Part shown: positions 25,170 through 33,085 of the stretch, one piece after another
How positions within the stretch are numbered: the stretch's first letter is position 1
Layout: every line of letters begins with the position of its first letter
Assembly (NCBI GenBank): GCA_015485355.1
Contig: WFTQ01000072.1
Span: 17,835 to 81,834, forward strand
Length of the DNA stretch: 64,000 nucleotides
DNA from: a bacterium
Lineage (GTDB): Bacteria; Calditrichota; Calditrichia; RBG-13-44-9; J042
Direction of reading: 5' to 3'
Notes under the pieces: model-generated
Seen by the model: only the letters and a program-made list of their open reading frames with translations
The model's database searches: none
Told to the model about the DNA's origin: nothing
Position numbers and translations under genes: made by a program

Positions 25170-28100
25170 CTACAGGTCGGCGCCCAGGGAAAAATACCAC
25201 AGGGGTTTGCTGGAGGTTTGCAGATCGAACCGCCAGGCCACATCGATTCTGAGCAGAAAATACAGAAAGAACACCCGTGCGCCAATACCGTATCCACTGA
25301 TCAAATCCTTAAATCGGCGATTCCCAAACGGGTCGACGGTTGTGGGTTCGAATGTTTGGTTGCCATACCAGGCACTGCCGATATCGTAGAACATGACTCC
25401 GCGAATGTTAAAGAAGCGGATTTTGGGAAAACCCAATGCCAGATATTCGATCAGGGGGAAGCGAAACTCCAGGTTTGCCAGAAAATACCGGGTGCCCACG
25501 CGTTCGTAATAATAAGCGCCGCGCAAGGGGGTTACAAACTCCGAGAAGAAGATATCGTCGATGCGTTGGATTCGCAACCCTCCCCGGAATTTGCGGTTGA
25601 TCCAGTTGTCCACGCCGCCCAGGAAAAATTGTTGGGCGTTCTCCCCGAAGCTGGCACCGGCGGCCAGACGAAAAGCGAAGCTGTAATCCCGGTTGATCAT
25701 CAAATACTTCCGGTAATCCACCTGCAGGGTTTTGAAGTCCCGGCTGTATCGGGAGTATTTGGGACTGTAAGTGGCGGTAATGGAGTAACGGGAGCCGTCC
25801 CAGGGTCCGGTGTAGCCCCAGAGCACATTGTCGTGGACAAAGGAAAGCGAGGGCAACATGGTGCTGACCTTTTGTGTGGGGATGGGTAAGTCCAGGTATT
25901 CCAGATAAACGTTGTACCATAAATTATAAAAATCCAGGCGCTTAAAACGATTAAAAGGGTACGACATCAGAAAGGTGGCTCCAAAATTCCGGTAGCGAAC
26001 CAGGCCGTAGGGACCAAAAAAGAAATAGACCAGATGAAATCCCCCCACGCCGTAATTGATGCGCTGCTTTAGATAAAAATATAAGAGATTGAGATCGCTG
26101 TTCTTTAGATCGGATAGCAGATTGATGTTCATGATGACTTTATGGTCTCCCAGCAGGTCACTGAAGGCGATTGTGGTATACCCTTGCACTCCGAAAAAGG
26201 TGTTGTAACCGGCCGATCCGGTGATGATATCCGGGGAAAATTTCAATTTATATTTACGAACTTTGTATTGACCGGGGGAGACCTGATAGGCCTGTACCGG
26301 CAGTTCGACGTCCTTTTTCTTCTGCTTGCGCAGTAAGACCCGGTTTTTGGTAAACACATAGCGGCTGTAATCATATTTTGTGGCGCTCACCGTTTTCCGG
26401 GGTAGCTTTTGTTTGTCGCTTCCGGGGGGCTGCCAGTTGCGGGCGTATACGGGCAGCGTTTCTTTCTTCATGTCTTTAACGAACTGGGTGTCCTCCAGTT
26501 TTTCGACGGGCGGAAGTTCCAAGGGAGTGTTCATTAAATAAATATCGAAGCCCCCGTCGTAAAAGGAGGTGAAAACCATCTTATTGGCGTTTTTGTCCCA
26601 GCCGATCTGAAGAATTCCCGATATGACGTTGGTAATGGCGAAATCGGTACTGTCTTCCAGGTTTCGGATAAATACGTTAAAGATGCCGTTTTTGTCGGCC
26701 AGATAGGCCAGTTTTTTCCCGTCCGGGGAGAAGATGGGATTTTGTTCTTCCCATTCGGTGTCGGTGATGCGTTCCATTTTTCCGGTTTCCACTTCTACAA
26801 TGTAAATGTCTTTCTTCTCGTAATCGAATTGACTCATGCGGAAGTCTTCCGGTGGTTCCACTCCGGTGACGTACTGTTTCCGGTCGGAGACGAAAGCGAT
26901 GTAGCGGCTGTCGGGGGACCAGGAGGGTTGGTCATCGGTGAAGGGATCATTGGTAACCGGGATCACCTCTTCGGTTTCCAGGTCGAATATATAAATGTCG
27001 CTTTGTCCGTCCTTGTTGCCGACGAAGGCGATGTAACGGCCATCGGGACTCCAAGAGGTGGTAAAAGCGCCGTCCAGTTTCATGATGTATTTCTCGATGT
27101 TATCGGTTTTAATGTCCAGAATGTAAATGGCATCCCAGGGACCGCTTTTGGCCGTGAAAGCCAGTTTGCGCCCGTCGGGACTAAAACTCATTCCTGGACG
27201 CAAAAAGTGCAATTCTTCGAAACTCTCGGAGCGTTGCCCCTTGACCAGGGTCTTGATGATTTTCCCTTCGATGGCCGAAAGCAAATAGATGTTTTGATAC
27301 CCCTTGCGGTCGGAAATGAAGGCGATTTTATCTCCGTTGGGGGTGATGGCGGGGCTCACGTTCAGGTAGTTTCTTTCTTTTTTATGATTGGTCAGCCGTT
27401 TGGCGAATTCCACCGGTTCTTTGCGATTGGCCACCTCGGGCCAGTACTGGCGCCGCAGGTATCGATGCCATTTTTCGGTGAATTCTTCATAATTCATCCC
27501 CACCGTGGTTCGCAGCACTTTCTCGAAACTGACTCGACCCCGCATTTTGCTCAACAATTCGCCTATTTTCTCCCGTCCGTAGGTTTCCGCTATAAATTTG
27601 AACACCGACGCACCTCCCTGATACACTAAAAAGAATTGTAAATATTCCAGCGGCGGCATGTAGCCGTTTAAAGTGGCGTCCCGCACCACCATATCCAGCC
27701 GGGTGGTCCAGCCCTGGGATTCAAACTCCGCCAATCCTTCCGAAAACCATAGGGGCGGGGGCGTGACCTCTTCTCGGATGAGGGATTGAATGGAGCCCCC
27801 GTAGAGCATGTCGTTCATCACCGCGTGGACCAGCTCGTGGTGAATGACGTGCCGAAACTGTTCGTACGAACCCTCAAAAGGTACCACAATGCGATTCTTA
27901 AACAGTTCGGTGACCCCACCAATGCCTTCTTCCAGATATTCGATCACGACATTGGTTTGCTGCCAGTCGTTATGCGATTTGTAAACAATAAAGACAATGC
28001 GGTCTTTGATTTGATACCGGAAGTCCCGGCTGAGCTGCACATAAGCCGACTCCGCCACCTCTGCGGTAAATTTGGCAATGTCCAGTCCACCCTCGTAAAA

Positions 28101-28241
28101 ATACACATCGAAATGTTTGGACTGGATGTAATACCATTCGAAGGTTTTATATTGAACTTTGTTCTTGCCAAAATATTGAGCAGGCAGGGGTACGCTCAAT
28201 AGAACAAGCCCGATGAGGGGAAGGATACGGACCAATTTCAT
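25170..28241 (-). CDS. Outer-membrane protein: MA-type metallopeptidase, TolB-like propeller and Omp85-like barrel (second copy)
   Basis: 1023 residues, same plan as the gene at 5380-8625. Signal peptide to LPAQ; peptidase-MA domain with HELVH at 135-139 and the glutamate of WFSEGLAEF (E168); then PD40/TolB repeats (TPNGDKIAFISDRKG, SPDGRKLAFTAKSG, SPDGRYIAFVGNKDG, SPDSRYIAFVSDRK, SPDGKKLAYLADKNG); and a barrel with FLGGVDNWINRKFRGGLRI near the end, like Omp85 surface antigens. ATG 28241 has GGAGG six bases upstream, whereas earlier in-frame ATGs do not. A promoter with a palindrome over its -35 precedes it. Proteolytic activity is likely from the intact motif, but the target is unknown. Confidence 0.84.
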   Translation of the reverse strand: MKLVRILPLIGLVLLSVPLPAQYFGKNKVQYKTFEWYYIQSKHFDVYFYEGGLDIAKFTAEVAESAYVQLSRDFRYQIKDRIVFIVYKSHNDWQQTNVVIEYLEEGIGGVTELFKNRIVVPFEGSYEQFRHVIHHELVHAVMNDMLYGGSIQSLIREEVTPPPLWFSEGLAEFESQGWTTRLDMVVRDATLNGYMPPLEYLQFFLVYQGGASVFKFIAETYGREKIGELLSKMRGRVSFEKVLRTTVGMNYEEFTEKWHRYLRRQYWPEVANRKEPVEFAKRLTNHKKERNYLNVSPAITPNGDKIAFISDRKGYQNIYLLSAIEGKIIKTLVKGQRSESFEELHFLRPGMSFSPDGRKLAFTAKSGPWDAIYILDIKTDNIEKYIMKLDGAFTTSWSPDGRYIAFVGNKDGQSDIYIFDLETEEVIPVTNDPFTDDQPSWSPDSRYIAFVSDRKQYVTGVEPPEDFRMSQFDYEKKDIYIVEVETGKMERITDTEWEEQNPIFSPDGKKLAYLADKNGIFNVFIRNLEDSTDFAITNVISGILQIGWDKNANKMVFTSFYDGGFDIYLMNTPLELPPVEKLEDTQFVKDMKKETLPVYARNWQPPGSDKQKLPRKTVSATKYDYSRYVFTKNRVLLRKQKKKDVELPVQAYQVSPGQYKVRKYKLKFSPDIITGSAGYNTFFGVQGYTTIAFSDLLGDHKVIMNINLLSDLKNSDLNLLYFYLKQRINYGVGGFHLVYFFFGPYGLVRYRNFGATFLMSYPFNRFKRLDFYNLWYNVYLEYLDLPIPTQKVSTMLPSLSFVHDNVLWGYTGPWDGSRYSITATYSPKYSRYSRDFKTLQVDYRKYLMINRDYSFAFRLAAGASFGENAQQFFLGGVDNWINRKFRGGLRIQRIDDIFFSEFVTPLRGAYYYERVGTRYFLANLEFRFPLIEYLALGFPKIRFFNIRGVMFYDIGSAWYGNQTFEPTTVDPFGNRRFKDLISGYGIGARVFFLYFLLRIDVAWRFDLQTSSKPLWYFSLGADL

Positions 28242-28295
28242 GGAAGGCCTCCAGTACATTTTCTGATAAAGGCATTTACCTTTTGTTGAATGCAT

Positions 28296-28335
28296 AAAAT
28301 AAAACCCTGCTTCAGATAAGGCAAGCAGTTATCTG
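28296..28335 (-). promoter_or_regulatory. Promoter with overlapping palindrome for the second barrel-protease gene
   Basis: On the minus strand TTGCCT (28324-28319), spacer 17, TATTTT (28301-28296). A perfect 7-base inverted repeat, CAGATAA (28313-28319) and TTATCTG (28329-28335), with a 9-base centre, straddles the -35 box and could be an operator. Confidence 0.55.
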
Positions 28336-28472
28336 GGCCGGTTGGAATTCTGGGATATCGAAGCATCGGTTCCCCATTTGCACCTTCACCAAATTCCAAA
28401 GAACCATTTTTAATTTCTGTTAAATTATTCTAATTTCCATAGGGGAATCCGGTTCCATTTTGAGAGGGGTTT

Positions 28473-28892
28473 ATGATACCCTATACGATCAATATCCTCT
28501 TTGCCGTCCTGCTGGGAATGGGCCCGGTTACCGGTGACGTCGCCCGGGCCGCTGCCAATCCTTCTCAGCACCGTGGGGTTCCCTGGGATACGGTGGTGGC
28601 CGAAATTCAGGTAGTGATGTCTTCCCGTGTACCCGATACCCTGAAAACCCAATTGATGGCCCAAGTCTTTCGCGCGTTTCACTTGGATTGGGATGACTAT
28701 CGGCATTTCTATGAGGAATTTCGTACCTGGTCTCCGGAACAGGTGGTCCGTTTTCTGGATCGGGTGGAAAAGATTTTAAGGGCCGGCTCCAGAACCCCCG
28801 GAAAGGTCCTTTCCTTGCCCGTGCCGCCCAGGCCGTCCCCCCTGCCATCGGATTCCCCAAAGCCACCGGGGATCAGGGATGACGGCGGATGA
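28473..28892 (+). CDS. Small secreted protein of unknown function
   Basis: 139 residues. N-terminal signal-like segment (YTINILFAVLLGMGPVTG, cleavage near ARAA). The mature middle is helical and acidic/aromatic (AFHLDWDDYRHFYEEFRTWS), the C-terminus proline-rich (PVPPRPSPLPSDSPKPPG). GAGAGGGG lies a few bases before the ATG. No family recognised; the secreted location is the only inference. Confidence 0.6.
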   Translation: MIPYTINILFAVLLGMGPVTGDVARAAANPSQHRGVPWDTVVAEIQVVMSSRVPDTLKTQLMAQVFRAFHLDWDDYRHFYEEFRTWSPEQVVRFLDRVEKILRAGSRTPGKVLSLPVPPRPSPLPSDSPKPPGIRDDGG

Positions 28893-29549
28893 TATCCCCG
28901 GTTTCCGGAATCATCAAACGGCCGCATTCGCTCTCCTGGAGCATGGCTTCGATGGTCTCCCACCGCCTGAAGCGACATCACCGTTTCGAGAAATCGGTTG
29001 GAAACGGTGGTCTTGGCTCCCGATACGCCTGGGCGTCACAAGGAGCGGAATTCCAGAGGAATGATCCGGTTTTTCCGGACAACCCCAGAAGCAGATTCAA
29101 CAGAAACACCCCCTTGATGTCAATCGACAAGGTACCGAACAGAGAAGCGGCGACTATCCCCCGGCTATGTCCATCCGGCCGGCTCTCACCGTAGGATGCC
29201 TCTCCATAGGCTTCCCCCTCCAGTGATGACCGGGCGTGACAGAAGCGGTGGCGGCTGTGTTATTCCGGGTCTTCGCGAACAACATGTTCCAGATGAGCAT
29301 TCTGGTTCAGTTGCATCTCCTTTCTTGATATTCCTGGCAAAAGCCTCTAAATTGAGCCGAGCGCTGTCTGCCTGAAGAATCGATGCCCGGGCACCCTGCT
29401 TCAGAAAGCGAGCGGGTGGGAGGCCTGGTGGGGGTTCAACAATAAATCAATGGGTAACTTCTGTACCCGCGGGTTCATCTTTTTATTGTCTTGCCTCCAG
29501 AGCATCAATGGCCGGTGGAAGCGTATAAGAAGGAAATGAAGGAGCTGCT
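28893..29549. other. 657-base region without an intact gene
   Basis: No intact gene is supported. On the minus strand a frame of roughly 90 codons is open across about 28990-29260, without a start, ribosome site or recognisable motif, and neighbouring frames are broken; a decayed gene is possible but unproven. The final part holds the AAGGAG site (29539-29544) of the next gene. Confidence 0.4.
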
Positions 29550-30476
29550 TTGGCCGTTGTGATTTTTACATTGCTGAGCATGGTATGGGGTACGACGTGG
29601 CTGGCGATTAAGATTTCTCTGGAAGGGCTTCCGCCATTCCTGGGTGCCACGGCCCGGTTTATGGTGGCCATCAGCCTGTTGGCGGCATACGCCCTGCTGA
29701 AAAAAATCTCCTTAAAAGTTCCCCGCAAAGATTTTCTTAAAATCTTCATCACTTCCTTCCTCATGTACACCTTTGATTACGGCCTGGTATACTGGGGAGA
29801 ACAGTATTTATCCGCAGGAGTTACCGCCATTTTTTTTGCCACGTTTCCTATTTTTGTGGGGATCTTTTCGAATTTTATCATTCGCAATGAACCTTTTCTC
29901 TGGTCAAAATTTCTGGGGATTTTTCTGGGTTTTATGGGAGTTCTGCTCATTTTTTTTGATCAGTTGATTAAGACCCGCTTCGAAACCATGATCATTTTCG
30001 CAACCTTAGCCATTATTTTGGGTGCTGCCGGAGGGGCCCTTTCCACCGTACTGGTAAAGAAATATTTTCTCCATTACCGGGCTGTACCTCTTACCTTGCA
30101 TCAAATGCTGTGGGGTATCCTGGTTCTGGCCCTGATTGGATTGTTGCAGGGGGAAACGCGCCAGATTCAACCGACTCCCCGGGTGATGGTTGCCGTGCTG
30201 TACCTGGGTGCGGTGGGATCGGCCTTTGCGTTTGTGGGCTATTACTGGCTGTTGCAACATATCAGCGCTATTACCTTATCCTTGATCATTTACATCACAC
30301 CGGTGATCGCCCTGATCATCGACTGGATTTTATACGGAGAGGCCATTAATCTGCGGATGGTGATTGGCATTGCCCTGATCTTTGGGGGCATTGCCCTGTC
30401 TCAATTGGAGGATTATCGACCATTCTTCCGGAAACGTTTTATGGCCTATCACCCCGTTTCCGGATCGAAAAAATGA
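29550..30476 (+). CDS. EamA/DMT-family membrane transporter
   Basis: 308 residues with about ten membrane helices in two five-helix halves, the standard form of the drug/metabolite transporter (EamA, RhaT-like) superfamily. Recognisable stretches: VWGTTWLAIKISLEGLPP at the start, APHQMLWG-like TLHQMLWGILVL in the middle, and ALIIDWILYGEAINLRMVIG near the end. Members export amino acids or metabolites; the substrate cannot be told. The TTG start at 29550 is supported by AAGGAG five bases upstream and by the family N-terminus beginning there. Confidence 0.88.
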   Translation: MAVVIFTLLSMVWGTTWLAIKISLEGLPPFLGATARFMVAISLLAAYALLKKISLKVPRKDFLKIFITSFLMYTFDYGLVYWGEQYLSAGVTAIFFATFPIFVGIFSNFIIRNEPFLWSKFLGIFLGFMGVLLIFFDQLIKTRFETMIIFATLAIILGAAGGALSTVLVKKYFLHYRAVPLTLHQMLWGILVLALIGLLQGETRQIQPTPRVMVAVLYLGAVGSAFAFVGYYWLLQHISAITLSLIIYITPVIALIIDWILYGEAINLRMVIGIALIFGGIALSQLEDYRPFFRKRFMAYHPVSGSKK

Positions 30477-30562
30477 GTTCAGGCTGTAATGCCTTGGTGT
30501 TCTGCTGTGATGGGAAATCTTACGCGAACATGAATGGCACCCCGGATTCCTTCTCGGGCCGC

Positions 30563-31744
30563 TCAGGAATACAGCAACCATTGTTGTCGGCGTTGTTCGA
30601 ATTCCCGAAGATCCTTTTGCCATGACGATTCGATCTCCTCCAGGGGAGCCGATTCCATCAGTAGGCGGCGAATGCTGTCGTTGCCCACCAGAATATCGAA
30701 GGGTAGTTTTTCGTATTCATACTCATAGGGCGGTGCTTTCCACTGAAAATGCGCTTCATGGATTTGAAGGGTTTCCCGTAAAATGGCCAGAGTTGTGAGG
30801 AAGGGCTGGAACAGATCGGGGTGGGTCACATGCATAAAGCAACCCCCACAGACGTTCCCCTGATATTTATGGAACGTGGGCTGGAATTCGATGGGGCGAA
30901 AGACAATGCCGGGAAGACCGAGGCTGTTGAGTTTTTTTGCAAACCGGCGCCCCTCCATCCAAGGGGCTCCGAATATTTCGAAGGGTCGGGTCGTACCCCG
31001 CCCTTCCGATAGATTGGTCGCCTCCAGCAGACACATGCCCGGATAAACCCGTGTTGTTTCCCAGATGGGAACATTGGGAGAAGGCATGGCCCAGGTAAGA
31101 CCGGTCTGGTCAAAATACATGCTTCGCCGCCAGCCGTCCATGGGGATGAGGGTCAAATCCACTTCCGTTAAAAATTGATCGTGCAAAAAGAGGGCGATCT
31201 CGGCAATGGTCATGCCATGGCGTACGGGGATCGGATATAACCCCACAAAACTGCGAAAATGCATGTCCAGCAAGGGACCCTCCAGCTGTTGCCCTCCAAT
31301 GGGATTGGGGCGGTCCAGAACCACCACCGCCACCTTTTGTTCCTGGCAGGCTTCCATCGCCAGAGCCATTGTCCAGATAAAGGTGTAGTACCGAGCCCCC
31401 ACATCCTGCAAATCGATCACCAGAACGTCCAGTCCGCTTAACATTTCGGGGGTGGGCTTCCGGTGTTTGCCGTATAGGGAATGCACGGGAACTCCCCAAT
31501 AAGGATCGATGTAGCCTTCCCACTCGATCATATTGTCCTGGGTATGGCCCCATAGTCCGTGTTGGGGACCAAAAACGGCCCGGAGATCAAACAGGCCTTC
31601 CTGTGCGGCCTGGTAAAAGATTTCCGTAATGTGGATCAGCTCCCGGTTAATCGACGCCTGGTTGCACAGTAGAGCGACCTTTTTGCCTTTCAATGGGTCG
31701 AATGACCGACGCTGTAATACATCCAGTCCCGTTAGAACACTCAC
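30563..31744 (-). CDS. namZ: DUF1343 family protein, NamZ-like exo-beta-N-acetylmuramidase
   Basis: 393 residues from GTG 31744. Family landmarks: KGKKVALLCNQAS at the start, VFGPQHGLWG, DLQDVGARYYTFIWTM, DRPNPIGG, a glutamate-rich motif LSEGRGTTRPFEIFGAPW and a C-terminal EFEQRRQQWLLY. NamZ enzymes remove terminal MurNAc from peptidoglycan fragments. The GTG is chosen because GAGGAA precedes it and a promoter lies just upstream; the open frame further 5' adds 35 residues with no signal peptide. Without a signal sequence the enzyme would be cytoplasmic, suggesting recycling of imported muropeptides rather than wall digestion outside (inference). Confidence 0.85.
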   Translation of the reverse strand: MSVLTGLDVLQRRSFDPLKGKKVALLCNQASINRELIHITEIFYQAAQEGLFDLRAVFGPQHGLWGHTQDNMIEWEGYIDPYWGVPVHSLYGKHRKPTPEMLSGLDVLVIDLQDVGARYYTFIWTMALAMEACQEQKVAVVVLDRPNPIGGQQLEGPLLDMHFRSFVGLYPIPVRHGMTIAEIALFLHDQFLTEVDLTLIPMDGWRRSMYFDQTGLTWAMPSPNVPIWETTRVYPGMCLLEATNLSEGRGTTRPFEIFGAPWMEGRRFAKKLNSLGLPGIVFRPIEFQPTFHKYQGNVCGGCFMHVTHPDLFQPFLTTLAILRETLQIHEAHFQWKAPPYEYEYEKLPFDILVGNDSIRRLLMESAPLEEIESSWQKDLREFEQRRQQWLLYS

Positions 31745-31772
31745 GGTGTCGTTCCTCGATTTTCGAAGTAAC

Positions 31773-31801
31773 AAAATAATTTTGCCGTTCCGGTAAATCA
31801 A
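31773..31801 (-). promoter_or_regulatory. Promoter of the NamZ-like gene
   Basis: On the minus strand TTGATT (31801-31796), spacer 17, TATTTT (31778-31773), start near 31766 and a leader of about 22 bases. The remaining ~320 bases up to 32125 contain no gene that I can support. Confidence 0.58.
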
Positions 31802-32125
31802 ATGCTTTCGGCGAAAATCTTCCCCGGAGGCATCGGTTGGAGGGAACATGGCGGCCGGAAGCGATGGGGACCGGTGAAAGGAACGATGAGTGGGGGCTGT
31901 ATCGGGGAATGAAGTCCGGATCGGCAGGGCCGGGCAACCGTAGGGGATCGGACAAACTTATGGATGGAGAAAAACAAACGGAGGCCTCATTGAAAGTCCC
32001 GGGAGGATTGATGGGGGTTGAGAATGCCGGGGGATGGGTATGGGTGTTTTTAAAAAAACAAAATATTTGTGTAAACCGAAGGGTTGTTTTTATTTTTGAT
32101 TCAAGTGGTGGCACAGAGGGAGTGT

Positions 32126-32470
32126 ATGGCCATTCGTTTGGATGGTAAGGTGGCGTTGATCACCGGGGCCGCCGGAGGGAGCGGCTCTGCTGATCCGCTG
32201 CATGGCGCTGCAGTCGGCCGGAAAAGGCATCCGGGTGAATGCCGTGGACCCCGGAGTCGTGCCTACCCGATTGCATTTGCGGTCCGCCATGGTTGAAGCG
32301 GCATCCACCCGGTTTCCGGAGCGTAACCGAACGGCCCATCTCCTGGGACGGGTGGACGGCCGGAAGAAACAGCCCGGCGGGTTGCCTTTTCGGCCTCGGG
32401 GCGTGCCGGTTGGATTACCTGGATTTTCCGTAGTATGGATGGGGGTCGTGTCTGGGCCTATGCTCGCTAA
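32126..32470 (+). pseudogene. Short-chain dehydrogenase, remnant with large internal deletion and frameshifts
   Basis: ATG 32126, with AGAGGGAG ahead, opens a normal SDR N-terminus: MAIRLDGKVALITGAAGG. About 20 codons later, in another frame, the sequence jumps to the C-terminal half of the family: ALLIRCMALQSAGKG then IRVNAVDPGVVPTRL. A third frame gives the usual end SMDGGRVWAYAR with stop TAA 32468-32470. The region between, normally some 130-140 residues with catalytic Ser, Tyr and Lys, is missing. This is a dead gene. The ATG and ribosome site are still intact, so decay seems recent or the N-terminal peptide is still translated. Confidence 0.82.
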
Positions 32471-32485
32471 GATGGATGAGGAACG

Positions 32486-33085
32486 ATGATTCGACACATC
32501 ATTTTTGACCTGGGGAACGTGCTGGTGGAGATTCACCCGGAGGAGGTGATGACCACCTTTGCGCATCGGTGTCGGCAGCCGGTAAAGAAAATCCAGCAGT
32601 TCTATCTTTCTGCTCTCCATCTGGATTTTATGACCGGTTCCATTCCTCCAACAAAATTTTATCATTATTTGATGGAGGAATTTCGATGTGATATGGCATT
32701 TGATGAATTTCTGGACATCTGGAAACGGGTGGTTGGAGGGCCCAAGCCCGGTATCCCCGAGTTAGTGGAGCGATTGGCCCGTCGCCATGTTCTTTCCCTT
32801 TGTTCAAATACCGATCCTTGGCACTGGGAAACGGCGCTGGAAAAATGCCCCTTTTTCCACCTCTTCGACTATTTCTTTTTATCGTATGAATTGCAGCACC
32901 GCAAACCCGATCCCTACGTGTTTGAGTACATGTTGAAGACTCTGCGCGCCGATCCTTCGGAGTGTTTGTTTATCGATGATACCCGGGAGAACATTGAAAC
33001 GGCGGAAACATTGGGGTTTCGGGTGTTGCACGCCTGGGATGCCTCTTCCATCCAACAATATTGTTGCACCCACGGGTTACTTTAG
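32486..33085 (+). CDS. HAD-family phosphatase (YihX-like)
   Basis: 199 residues. HAD motifs in order: FDLGNVLVEIH (nucleophile D8), SNTDPWHW (motif II), YELQHRKPDP with the conserved Lys (motif III), and FIDDTRENIETAETLG (motif IV, Asp pair). The pattern FDLGNV and total length match YihX-like sugar-phosphate phosphatases, which hydrolyse alpha-glucose-1-phosphate or similar; the true substrate is open. GAGG precedes ATG 32486. Its 3' end overlaps the convergent peptidase gene by 9 bases. Confidence 0.88.
   Translation: MIRHIIFDLGNVLVEIHPEEVMTTFAHRCRQPVKKIQQFYLSALHLDFMTGSIPPTKFYHYLMEEFRCDMAFDEFLDIWKRVVGGPKPGIPELVERLARRHVLSLCSNTDPWHWETALEKCPFFHLFDYFFLSYELQHRKPDPYVFEYMLKTLRADPSECLFIDDTRENIETAETLGFRVLHAWDASSIQQYCCTHGLL

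Noticed and set aside
26742..27629. 295-codon open frame on the plus strand
   Set aside because: Antisense to the well-supported peptidase/propeller/barrel gene; low-complexity Phe/Gly/Val composition typical of shadows.
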